Assembly: GCA_031308135.1 (NCBI GenBank)
Contig: JAHLJT010000716.1
Location: forward strand, 1 to 64,000
Length of the DNA stretch: 64,000 bases
Direction of reading: 5' to 3'
Source of the DNA: Acheta domesticus
Taxonomy: Eukaryota; Arthropoda; Insecta; Orthoptera; Gryllidae
Shown in pieces: positions 46,797-59,725 of this stretch. The notes beneath the pieces were generated by a model. That model was not told the origin of the DNA and ran no database searches. It saw only the letters and a program-made list of their open reading frames with translations. The position numbers and the translations under genes were made by a program. Each line of letters starts with the position of its first letter. The stretch's first letter is position 1.

Positions 46797-47757
46797 AGAC
46801 AGTCGACAGCTTCCACAGAAGTGTCGCGCGTTTGTCCGGTCAAATTCCTGGGTGATGCCTATGAATTCGCCTATTGCGTGATGTGTTTTTCTCGTATGCT
46901 GTGTACATATGTTTCGATATTCTTAGTAATTGGTGCTGTGTAGAAATGTTTTTGCTAAATCCAAACTGTTCTCTAGCAATTGTTTTTGTTATGTGTAGGT
47001 GACAGTGTAATCGTTTGACCATAATTTTCTCGAATATCTTTGATAGAGATGACAATAGACTGATCGGACGATAACTGTCAGTGTTTGCAGGCTTTTTATT
47101 TGATTTACAAATGGAAATAATGATAGCATGTTTCCAGGTATGCGAAAAGTAATCGGTTCTAAAATACGAATTACAGATCTTTCTGAGGGTAGCTATTACT
47201 CGTTCACTTTACATTTGCAGACGTCAGAATTAGGAACTAATGTTGTTTTGAAAGTGAAGGCCCGAACACACAACCGAGAATATACGAATGGCCCCGACGT
47301 CAATCAGCATCTGACCAATCAGCTGTCTCCGAAGGCAGCACAAGCGCTACGGACATAGTTGACGAATTATGCCTTTCTGAAAGTGAGCCGGAGTCGCGGT
47401 CTCAAATGATTAAGATAATATACAATAAAATAGAACACACCACACGCTATTCACAACATTCACGTACAAAGTTTTTATTTCTTCTTTGCACTTATCTACT
47501 GCTTAATGGTTATGTTCTTGCCTCGCTGGGGTTGTGTGTGCTGCTCACCGCCATCTATATTATATTAAACGGTCAGTATCAACTGCAGACGCGCGTTTCT
47601 CATTCAGTCTGTGGTGACCTCATGTAAACAGATCGCAGCGCTCCGTCTGCAAATGTAAAGTGAACGAGTAGTATTCCTGTAGCAGGTAAATGTTTTGATA
47701 CAATAATATTTATATTGATGTGTTCGGGTGATATTTTTAGTGGTAGGTTATTGATAA
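46797..47757 (-). pseudogene. LINE reverse transcriptase fragment, unit 3
   Basis: Same remnant as in unit 1, split by the MITE at 47199-47668. Confidence 0.85.
47199..47668. mobile_element. TA-flanked 470 bp MITE, unit 3
   Basis: Same TIRs and borders as in unit 1. Confidence 0.87.
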
Positions 47758-47762
47758 ATGTT

Positions 47763-50700
47763 ACTTTCCCGCGTACATACATACATATGGAGTAATATAC
47801 GTATTAAAGGGAACGTTATGTAATGCTTTGTGAAAATACGGAAAAATTTCGGCAGAAAAAAAATTCATTATCGCGCCCTGATTACGAAAATGTGGATAGA
47901 ACCAATTTCTAAATTAGGAAACATTATACTCTAACATGTGGTGTAGCCAGAATACCGGTGTTGTGGGTCCTTGGTACCAAAAAACCAATTGCAAGCAAAA
48001 CGTAGGTGTGTCTGTGAACGCCACTACCGCCTAAACGACTTGTAGGATTTTTTCCAAATTGAAGAAATCCCTGTCCATGTGGCTCTAGTCGAAATCGATT
48101 TTGAAATAATTTTTTCAAAATTTGTGAGCTCTTTACATAAAACCCGCCGGACATTTTAAAAAAATTATTTTTAAAATGGCTCCAAAATTTGTTTAAATTT
48201 CTTGTAAGTGTAGAGTAAAATACATTTGTTAAGGTGGCATAGGTCCGCATTTCAGGGTTAACTCTGAATTTTCGAAAACTGGAAAAATTTGATTTTTCTT
48301 CGGCCTCTTCTACAAGTACAAAATTAAAGATAGAGATTTTTTTCATCTCAAAGTAATACTCCGTAGTGAGTTTCTTCATTTTTGAAATTTGGACGAGGTA
48401 ATGTACATGTTTTTGATAATTTTAGTAATTTTCGCACAGTATTGCTTCGAGTATGTGCAATTATTAAAAAATATAAAAACTAGTTTTTCTCAAAAACGCT
48501 CCAAAGTTTTTCTTCTAGCTTCTGGTAAGGATAGTTCCTAATGTACTCTATGGGATGACATAAATGCCACATTGCTCTATTCTTTTGTTTTTTCAAAAAT
48601 TATAAAAATTTATTTTTACTTTCCCGTATACGTACGTATACACGGAGTGATATACGTAGTATAGGGAAAGTTATGTAATGCTGCGCGCAAAAAATGGCCA
48701 ATTTCGGCGGAAAAATTGTAATTGCTGGGCCGTGAAAACGAATAAGTGGATAAAACCAGTTGCTAAATTAGAAAAAAAAATCCCCTAACACGTGGTGTAG
48801 CCAGAAACCCTGTTTTCTAGGTCCTTGACACCGAAAACCCAATTGAAAGGAACACGTCCCGTCTGTCTGTGAACACTGCTAGCGCCTAAACCATACGTAC
48901 GATTTCTTCCAAAATGGATATTCCCCGGTCGATCTGATTCTAGTCGAAGCTTTGAGATTTTGAAAAAGATTTTTCAAAATTTGGTGGTACTTTATTTGAA
49001 GCCCCCCGGGGATTTTCAAAATTTTCTCAAAAACGACTCCAAATTTTTCTTTAAATTTCTTGTATAAAAAGAGTAAAATACACTTTTTAACATGGCATAG
49101 GTCCGATTTTCACGTACAGCTCTGAATTTTCGAAAATTGTGAAAGTTTGAATTTTTTTCGGCGTCATTCTCCAACTACAAAAATTGAAGATAGAGATTTT
49201 TTCTTCAAATAAAATTTGTTCTGCATATTGAGTTCTTTAATAAAGGTCATGTAAATGTTTTTCAAAATTTTGGTAGTTTTCGTGCAATATTGCGTGCAAT
49301 ATGTGCAATTTTAAAAAATTACAAAAACGAGATCTTCTCAAAAACGGCTCCAAATTTTTTCTTTGAACTTTCGGTAGGGATAGTGGTAAATGTACTCTAT
49401 CAATGACATAAAAGCCATTATGGTCTATCGGTTGGTTTTTTCAAAAATTACAAAAATGTAATTTCTTTTACTTGTCTCTCACGTCGTTAATATTTACATT
49501 ATCGGCGATTTTTTCACATTATTATATTTACTAGTATATATGCTTTAAATAATGTCAAGTAAAGTTTCTCGAAAACACTACCTTTTTTTCTTTGAAAAGT
49601 TAATCAAATTTCGGCATTTTCAGAAATGCTCAAACGCCATTTTCTCGCATATGACTGCAATTTTTTTCTTTAAACTTTTGTAACGAATAGTGCTAATTAC
49701 ACTTTTTAGTATAGCGTAAAGTTTATTTTGAGTTATTTTTTCTTTTTACAAAAATTACATAATTGTAATTTTTTTTAAAAGATCTCTCACATCTTTAATA
49801 TGCACATTACTAGCAATTTGTAAACTTTATTATATTTGTGAGTGTAAGTGCTTCAAATAACTTCAAATAAAGTATTTTGAAAACTGAAAAATTTTCTGTG
49901 AAAATGAGCTTCAAATTTCGCATTTTTACTCGTGCTAAAACGCCATTTTCTCTTACACGGCACATAATTTTTACAAGAAAATTGCCATTTACGGCTAGGT
50001 TTCTGTGTTCTTTAATATTCTAAAATTAATATTTTCGTTCTACCAATAGGACACCGAAAAATTAAGAAAATGACAAAAAAAAATGTACTTTTGGCAGTGA
50101 TAGATGGTAGCTGGCAAGAAAGACTATGTCGCAATTCCGAATAGCTAGCGAAGACCCAAGAATAAACTAATACGGGAAAGTCTGTGCCATTCTGTAGCAC
50201 CACTAGTTTTACTTGTCTCTCGCGTTGTTAATATTTCCATTAGCGGCGAGTTGTTCACATTATATGTATACGTTCATGTGCTTAAATAATGTCAGATAAT
50301 GTTTGTCGAAAACTCAACCGTTTTCGGTGAAAACAAGCGCAGAATACCACATTTTGAGAAGCGCTCAAACGCCAAATTCTCGAATATGTACCAAATATTT
50401 TCCTTAAACTTTTCAAACGGATAGTGTATATTGCTCTATTTAATATGACGTCAAGTTCATTTGGGGGTATTTTTTCGTTTTTTCAAAAATTACACAAATG
50501 TACTTTTTTGAATGATCCCTCACACCGTTAAGATGCACATATCCAGTAATTTATGTATTTGTGATTTAAATGCGTTAAATAACTTTTAATGAAGTTTTTG
50601 AAAACCACAAAAGATTCCTTTTTAAAAGAGCTCCAATTATCGCAATTAAAGTAGCGCTTAAACGCAATTTTCTTAAAAAACCACTACCAATTTTTCAAAC

Positions 50701-51713
50701 AAAAATGGCATTTATAACCAGGTTTTTACTGTTCTTTCATATTCTTAAAATAATGTTTCCTTTCAACTACTGAGAAACCGAAAAATTAATAAAACGTTAA
50801 AAAAATGTAGTGTGGGTGGTGATATATGGCAGCTGGCAAGAATACGTGTTGAGTCCGAATAGCTATCTGAGACCAAAGGAAATAGAAAACTAATACGGGA
50901 AAGTCTGTGCTCTTTTCGAGCATCACTAGTTTTAAATATCCTCACCCCGTGAATATGTATATTTCTAGTGATTTGTAAACACAATTGTATTTGCCACTTG
51001 ATGTGCCCTACATGATTTTAAATTAAGTTTTTTGGAAAATTCAAAACTTTTCTGTAAAAAAGAGCTTCAAATGTCGCATTTACAGTTACTGTTACGCTTA
51101 AACGCCATTTTCTTAAAATCGGCTTTAAATGTTTTAATAAAATTTCTCATTTATGACAACTGTTTTACTTTTCTTTAGCATTCTTACAGAAATGTTTCGG
51201 TTCTACTATTAGGAATCGGAAAATTTGTAAAAATGTAAATAAATATACTATGGGTGGCAATAGATGGCAGCTAGCAAGAGGATGGGGCAAGACCGTAAAA
51301 TAAGTCCACCACACGGAAAGTAGAAAACTTTACTACGAGACCGTCTGCACCATTCTGTAGCACCACTAGTTGTATTTGGGTGTGGAAATGCTTCAAACAA
51401 TTTCCAATGAAGTTTCTCGAAAATGCAAAAGTTTTCATTGAAAAAGAGATTTAGTATTTTCATTTAAACGGTATTTAATTAAACATTGGTTCAGATTTTT
51501 CAAGGAAAATTTCGATTTAGGAAAAGGTTTTACTCTTTCAGTTTCTACATTATAGAGAACAAAAAAATTGAGAAAAGTTCAAAAAGTGAACTTTGGGCGG
51601 CGATAGATGCCAGCTGGCAGGAGAATGGTACAATACCGAAAAAGCTAGTGCACACCAACGAAATTAGAAAACTAACACGAGGAAGTATGTGCCATTCTGT
51701 AAGCACCATTAGT
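47763..51713 (-). repeat. FamA block, unit 3
   Basis: Same layout as in unit 1. A 151-codon frame at 47924-48379 exists only because of local 1 bp indels in this unit and is not a gene. Confidence 0.85.
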
Positions 51714-54700
51714 TTTCACACTCTAGGTCCCATTGATGTAGATTCGTAGGCTTCGCTTAGGACCCATCAAGATCATGTATTGGAATATCAGGTTACAACG
51801 GTGCACGTGGTCGTGAACATACTGTAAGTAAAATGGTGAACTCTTTATTATGCGTATCGGAAATGGAAATTTTTATTAAATTTACATACGATAATAAATT
51901 GACCAATATTGTGAACGAAACGTTGTTATGGTGTACGTCCTGTCAACAAGCTTTGTATCTATGGTGCCGGTAGCATGACGCTATGCATCAAACGTAGCAC
52001 TTCGTGCTAGGCAGTTCTCTTATAGCTTGCTTATAGCTTATAGCTGCTTGTTCATTTTATACGCAATGAAATGATACGTTGCTGTGGTGTACGTTTTGTC
52101 TAAAAAACTGTAACTATGGTGCCGAGAACGCAGCACTTGGCGCTATGCAGTTCTCAGCATGTTCATTCTGAGCAGCCGGTTTCTAAGGTGTACCTTGCCA
52201 CAAACATTCTTTTGATTCCGTAACAGAGGTGGAAAACACACGATATCAATGTATCACACATTGATATTGTGTGATATTTCGGCTATTTATGATCGTGATT
52301 TTATTTACATCAAGCAAGATAATAGTTTGCAACTGAAATTTTGTGAATTCAGAACATCATTAGAGTTTGTAACGTAGTAATGTGTGACGATTCGTTATAA
52401 TGTCTCTCTGATAAGACGTTGTAACTTCGATGCCGGTAAAATATTAATATATGGTAAGTCACTTTCACTTTACTCTTTTCGGAACATCAGGCTTCTATGG
52501 TGAGACGTGTTTATTCCATATTTAGAACCCTTTCCAAATACGTAATAACCTGCTGGGAAAAAAAAGTTTTAGGAAAAGTTTCCTCAGAACCAAAATTTGC
52601 GAAATATTACGATGATTCTTATCTCTCTCTGAGTGAACGGACGTTTTGCTGCTCTACTTACTATATTTTGTGCTTTGTGTATTGAATGCCGATATTTTCA
52701 AATTCAAGCAGTTTGTGTAGGAGACAATTTTTAATTATTTTGTGTCAAATTTATTACCAGGTCTACGATTTGCGAGTAATTTCATATATGTTCACTAGTA
52801 ACGATCAATTTACTTTTCATATATTTACGGATTAAACATTTTGAAGTGATTGGAACCCATTCAATTATACATATTTGCCCATATTGTCGGATAAAATACG
52901 TATTTTCTTATATTTAAGAAAAAAACAATATTTCCTTACTATTTCACTCGCAAGATTTTCTATATTCGTTATTGGAAATTACTGTTTGTAGATTTTTACT
53001 TTCTCGCCTTCAGAACACTTCGTAAGAACAGAAAGTTATGTGATCGTGCGCCGGAAAGCAGCGATTTTTAGCCAGAAAATCTCTTATAACTGGGGTCTGG
53101 TAACGGAAAAGTGGATAAACCCTGCTGCTAAATTTAGAAAAAAATCCTCTATCTCGTGGTGTATTCAATAGCCATGTTTTGTTGCTTCTTGATAATGCAA
53201 AATTGGATTCGATTCTAACCAAATCTTCTGTCTTTCTAGATAAAGTGTAGGTTTCTTTCTTCATACCCTGTTTGAAGTCACGTATGTTTCTAAGCAATTG
53301 TTTATTTTCCATTCGCTTCTTTGTTTAATGAAAGTGGTATTTCATAATGACTATTATGGTTTATTTACGTTATAACGATTACGTATTTGTTGGAGTGGAT
53401 TTGAGTGTTATTTTTTCCTGTCCCCTTCTAATGGGTTTGTGCGTCTACTGAGATGAAGGTGTGAATGCAGGTTTTATTCTTTATTAGGCTTCAGGTTGTA
53501 TTCTTTACTATAGAGGCAACTTTTAATGTGATCAATTGGTGTCAGAAAGAGGGATGTACTAGAATAGATTTAAAAAAAATATATCTTCAACGAGTATGTG
53601 AGTGTTTTTTTTTATTTTCTCTATAAAAATACTGCTATCTTTTATATACTATAGAGTATATGTTTAAAAAATATAAGTTGTTTTTTAGTATTAAAATGGA
53701 GGGTTTGATAGGTGATAGCCCCCAATAACAAACGTGTAAGGAGCAATGTGACTCTGAAATGTAATTTATTTTAAATAATTATTTTTATTTTCTTAGCATC
53801 ATGAACATTACTAGTTATTTATTTTATTTATTATTAATTTATTACGCTTCAGTTCCTAAAAAGTATGTATTTTTTTCAGATATAAGCAGATTTGGTGCCA
53901 CTCATTGACGTTTTTTCGTGTAATGAGGTTGTAATGAGTGCAGAGACACCACACTAATTTTACGTATTACAATAGTAATGATAATAGTATTGAAAGTTTA
54001 TAATTTCAATGAATATGTGAGTTGATTTTTACTTTTTTCTTTTAAAATATTGCTTTCTTTAACATATTAAGTAGAATTGGCTTACAAATTAGACGAGTTG
54101 ATGTAATAGTATTGAAATGTGTTTGAGGTGCGATAGCGATACTTGAATATTGATATTTTGTGTATTAGCCTCCAGTAATAGAAGTGGAAGTAGTATGAGT
54201 TTGTGAAATATAATTTATTTTAAATAATTACATGTATTGCGTTAACACAAGAACGTTACTACGAGTGGTAAACAAGAATTCAGTTCATGGAGTCGATTAG
54301 AATGTGGCGGGAACAAAGCTCATCGAAGGACATTCCACCGCGGCAGAAAGTACATCTGTTCAAATTTTAGGGAACCTATTTCTTTGAGGTAAATGCACGG
54401 TGTAAGATAGAGTGGGTAAACGACATTTTTCGTGTCAATGGTACTGAATCTTTCGGCTTGTGAACTGGTATATCGTATAACGGAAAAGATACGGAGTATC
54501 TTATGTACGCGGATAATTTGCGACTATGAACTTAAAACGATATAAGAACACTTCGCCGAAGCTGCAAGGAATTTGCGAATATGAAACTTTTGCAGTTTTC
54601 CGGAAAGAAAGAGTACAGGCACATTTAAAAAGAATATTTGTATTTTCGCCACTAATGTCCACAAAATTAATTTCTGTTCAGGTCAGAGTTAATTACTTTA

Positions 54701-54802
54701 ATCGGGCGAATCTAGAAATGTTCGAAACGTCAATGATTTGAGAAAGCGGAAAAAAATAAACAACTAGGAAACAAATGTTCAGGAAGTGAAGTAATATTAC
54801 TC

Positions 54803-55764
54803 AGACAGTCGACAGCTTCCACAGAAGTGTCGCGCGTTTGTCCGGTCAAATTCCTGGGTGATGCCTATGAATTCGCCTATTGCGTGATGTGTTTTTCTCG
54901 TATGCTGTGTACATATGTTTCGATATTCTTAGTAATTGGTGCTGTGTAGAAATGTTTTTGCTAAATCCAAACTGTTCTCTAGCAATTGTTTTTGTTATGT
55001 GTAGGTGACAGTGTAATCGTTTGACCATAATTTTCTCGAATATCTTTGATAGAGATGACAATAGACTGATCGGACGATAACTGTCAGTGTTTGCAGGGCT
55101 TTTTATTTGATTTACAAATGGAATAATGATAGCATGTTTCCAGGTATGCGAAAGTAATCGGTTCTAAAATACGAATTACAGATCTTTCTGAGGGTAGCTA
55201 TTACTCGTTCACTTTACATTTGCAGACGTCAGAATTAGGAACTAATGTTGTTTTGAAAGTGAAGGCCCGAACACACAACCGAGAATATACGAATGGCCCC
55301 GAACGTCAATCAGCATCTGACCAATCAGCTGTCTCCGAAGGCAGCACAAGCGCTACGGACATAGTTGACGAATTATGCCTTTCTGAAAGTGAGCCGGAGT
55401 CGCGGTCTCAAATGATTAAGATAATATACAATAAAATAGAACACACCACACGCTATTCACAACATTCACGTACAAAGTTTTTATTTCTTCTTTGCACTTA
55501 TCTACTGCTTAATGGTTATGTTCTTGCCTCGCTGGGGTTGTGTGTGCTGCTCACCGCCATCTATATTATATTAAACGGTCAGTATCAACTGCAGACGCGC
55601 GTTTCTCATTCAGTCCTGTGGTGACCTCATGTAAACAGATCGCAGCGCTCCGTCTGCAAATGTAAAGTGAACGAGTAGTATTCCTGTAGCAGGTAAATGT
55701 TTTGATACAATAATATTTATATTGATGTGTTCGGGTGATATTTTTAGTGGTAGGTTATTGATAA
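54803..55764 (-). pseudogene. LINE reverse transcriptase fragment, unit 4
   Basis: Same remnant, split by the MITE at 55204-55675. Extra 1 bp indels here (near 55097 and 55125) are private to the unit. Confidence 0.82.
55204..55675. mobile_element. TA-flanked MITE, unit 4
   Basis: Same TIRs; 472 bp because of small insertions. One extra A near 55302 fuses frames into a 134-codon plus-strand ORF that the other units lack. Confidence 0.85.
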
Positions 55765-55769
55765 ATGTT

Positions 55770-58700
55770 ACTTTCCCGCGTACATACATACATATGGAGT
55801 AATATACGTATTAAAGGGAACGTTTATGTAATGCTTTGTGAAAATACGGAAAAATTTCGGCAGAAAAAAAATTCATTATCGCGCCCTGATTACGAAAATG
55901 TGGATAGAACCAATTTCTAAATTAGGAAACATTATACTCTAACATGTGGTGTAGCCAGAATACCGGTGTTGTGGGTCCTTGGTACCAAAAAAACCAATTG
56001 CAAGCAAAACGTAGGTGTGTCTGTGAACGCCACTACCGCCTAAACGACTTGTAGGATTTTTTCCAAATTGAAGAAATCCCTGTCCATGTGGCTCTAGTCG
56101 AAATCGATTTTGAAATAATTTTTTCAAAATTTGTGAGCTCTTTACATAAAACCCGCCGGACATTTTAAAAAAATTATTTTTAAAATGGCTTCCAAAATTT
56201 TGTTTAAATTTCTTGTAAGTGTAGAGTAAAATACATTTGTTAAGGTGGCATAGGTCCGCATTTCAGGGTTAACTCTGAATTTTCGAAACTGGAAAAATTT
56301 GATTTTTCTTCGGCCTCTTCCTACAAGTACAAAATTAAAGATAGAGATTTTTTTCATCTCAAAGTAATACTCCGTAGTGAGTTTCTTCATTTTTTGAAAT
56401 TTGGACGAGGTAATGTACATGTTTTTGATAATTTTAGTAATTTTCGCACAGTATTGCTTCGAGTATGTGCAATTATTAAAAAATATAAAAACTAGTTTTT
56501 CTCAAAAACGCTCCAAAGTTTTTCTTCTAGCTTCTGGTAAGGATAGTTCCTAATGTACTCTATGGGATGACATAAATGCCACATTGCTCTATTCTTTTGT
56601 TTTTTCAAAAATTATAAAAATTTATTTTTACTTTCCCGTATACGTACGTATACACGGAGTGATATACGTAGTATAGGGAAAGTTATGTAATGCTGCGCGC
56701 AAAAATGGCCAAATTTCGGCGGAAAAATTGTAATTGCTGGGCCGTGAAAACGAATAAGTGGATAAAACCAGTTGCTAAATTAAGAAAAAAAAATCCCCTA
56801 ACACGTGGTGTAGCCAGAAACCCTGTTTTCTAGGTCCTTGACACCGAAAAACCCAATTGAAAGGAACACGTCCGTCTGTCTGTGAACACTGCTAGCGCCT
56901 AAACCATACGTACGATTTCTTCCAAAATGGATATTCCCCGGTCGATCTGATTCTAGTCGAAGCTTTGAGATTTGAAAAAGATTTTTCAAAATTTGGTGGT
57001 ACTTTATTTGAAGCCCCCCGGGGATTTTCAAAATTTTCTCAAAAACGACTCCAAATTTTTTCTTTAAATTTCTTGTATAAAAAGAGTAAAATACACTTTT
57101 TAACATGGCATAGGTCCGATTTTCACGTACAGCTCTGAATTTTCGAAAATTGTGAAAGTTTGAATTTTTTTCGGCGTCATTCTCCAACTACAAAATTGAA
57201 GATAGAGATTTTTTCTTCAAATAAAATTTGTTCTGCATATTGAGTTCTTAATAAAGGTCATGTAAATGTTTTTCAAAATTTTGGTAGTTTTCGTGCAATA
57301 TTGCGTGCAATATGTGCAATTTTAAAAATTACAAAAACGAGATCTTCTCAAAAAACGGCTCCAAATTTTTTCTTTGAACTTTCGGTAGGGATAGTGGTAA
57401 ATGTACTCTATCAATGACATAAAAGCCATTATGGTCTATCGGTTGGTTTTTTCAAAAATTACAAAAATGTAATTTCTTTTACTTGTCTCTCACGTCGTTA
57501 ATATTTACATTATCGGCGATTTTTTCACATTATTATATTTACTAGTATATATGCTTTAAATAATGTCAAGTAAAGTTTCTCGAAAACACTACCTTTTTTT
57601 CTTTGAAAAGTTAATCAAATTTCGGCATTTTCAGAAATGCTCAAACGCCATTTTCTCGCATATGACTGCAATTTTTTTCTTAAACTTTTGTAACGAATAG
57701 TGCTAATTACACTTTTTAGTATAGCGTAAGTTTATTTTGAGTTATTTTTTCTTTTTACAAAAAATTACATAATTGTAATTTTTTTAAAAGATCTCTCACA
57801 TCTTTAATATGCACATTACTAGCAATTTGTAAACTTTATTATATTTGTGAGTGTAAGTGCTTCAAATAACTTCAAATAAAGTATTTTGAAAACTGAAAAA
57901 TTTTCTGTGAAAATGAGCTTCAAATTTCGCATTTTTACTCGTGCTAAAACGCCATTTTCTCTTACACGGCACATAATTTTTACAAGAAAATTGCCATTTA
58001 CGGCTAGGTTTCTGTGTTCTTTAATATTCTAAAATTAATATTTTCGTTCTACCAATAGGACACCGAAAAATTAAGAAAATGACAAAAAAAAATGTACTTT
58101 GGCAGTGATAGATGGTAGCTGGCAAGAAAGACTATGTCGCAATTCCGAATAGCTAGCGAAGAACCCAAGAATAAACTAATACGGGAAAGTCTGTGCCCAT
58201 TCTGTAGCACCACTAGTTTTACTTGTCTCTCGCGTTGTTAATATTTCCATTAGCGGCGAGTTGGTTCACATTATATGTATACGTTCATGTGCTTAAATAA
58301 TGTCCAGATAATGTTTGTCGAAAACTCAACCGTTTTCGGTGAAAACAAGCGCAGAATACCACATTTTGAGAAGCGCTCAAACGCCAAATTCTCGAATATG
58401 TACCAAATATTTTCCTTAAACTTTTCAAACGGATAGTGTATATTGCTCTATTTAATATGACGTCAAGGTTCATTTGGGGGTATTTTTTCGTTTTTTCAAA
58501 AATTACACAAATGTACTTTTTTGAATGATCCCTCACACCGTTAGATGCACATATCCAGTAATTTATGTATTTGTGATTTTAAATGCGTTAAATAACTTTT
58601 AATGAAGTGTTTGAAAACCCAAAAAGATTCCTTTTTAAAAAGAGCTCCAATTATCGCAATTAAAGTAGCGCTTAAACGCAATTTTCTTAAAAAACCACTA

Positions 58701-59725
58701 CCAATTTTTCAAACAAAAATGGCATTTATATACCAGGTTTTACTGTTCTTTCATATTCTTAAATAATGTTTCCTTTCAACTACTGAGAAACCGAAAAATT
58801 AATAAAACGTTAAAAAAATGTAGTGTGGGTGGTGATATATGGCAGCTGGCAAGAATACGTGTTGATCCCGAATAGCTATCTGAGACCAAAGGAAATAGAA
58901 AACTAATACGGGAAAGTCTGTGCTCTTTTCGAGCATCACTAGTTTTAAATATCCCTCACCCCCGTGAATATGTATATTTCTAGTGATTTGTAAACACAAT
59001 TGTATTTGCCACTTGATGTGCCCTACATGATTTTAAATTAAGTTTTTGGAAAATTCAAAACTTTTCTGTAAAAAAGAGCTTCAAATGTCGCATTTACAGT
59101 TACTGTTACGCTTAAACGCCATTTTCTTAAAATCGGCTTTAAATGTTTTAATAAAATTTCTCATTTATGACAACTGTTTTACTTTTCTTTAGCATTCTTA
59201 CAGAAATGTTTCGGTTCTACTATTAGGAATCGGAAAATTTGTAAAAATGTAAATAAATATACTATGGGTGGCAATAGATGGCAGCTAGCAAGAGGATGGG
59301 GCAAGACCGTAAAATAAGTCCACCACACACGGAAAGTAGAAAACTTTACTACGAGACCGTCTGCACCATTCTGTAGCACCACTAGTTGTATTTGGGTGTG
59401 GAAATGCTTCAAACAATTTCCAATGAAGTTTCTCGAAAATGCAAAAGTTTTCATTGAAAAAGAGATTTAGTATTTTCATTTAAACGGTATTAATTAACAT
59501 TGGTTCAGATTTTTTCAAGGAAAATTTCGATTTAGGAAAAGGTTTTACTCTTTCAGTTTCTACATTATAGAGAACAAAAAATTGAGAAAAGTTCAAAAAG
59601 TGAACTTTGGGCGGCGATAGATGCCAGCTTGCAGGAGAATGGTACAATACCGAAAAGCTAGTGCACACCAACGAAATTAGAAAACTAACACGAGGAAGTA
59701 TGTGCCATTCTGTAAGCACCATTAT
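55770..59725 (-). repeat. FamA block, unit 4
   Basis: Same layout as in unit 1, with several private 1 bp indels. Frames of 129, 100 and 92 codons in this block are shadows created by the indels. Confidence 0.82.

Larger units (their letters stand above)
44054..52062. repeat. 8.0 kb macrosatellite, unit 3
   Basis: Third complete unit, 8009 bp long. Shares with units 4 and 5 the base A at 46159 (GTATTAGCC), where units 1 and 2 have C. A few single-base homopolymer indels appear in its second half (for example near 48170-48310). Confidence 0.95.

Noticed and set aside
47924..48379. 151-codon minus-strand ORF in the unit 3 FamA block
   Set aside because: Present only in unit 3 because of 1 bp indels; the same DNA in units 1, 2 and 4 is broken.
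55220..55624. 134-codon plus-strand ORF in unit 4
   Set aside because: Created by one extra A near 55302 inside the MITE; absent in the other units.
56798..57187. 129-codon minus-strand ORF in unit 4
   Set aside because: A FamA frame lengthened by private indels; units 1 and 2 show 98 codons and no family match.
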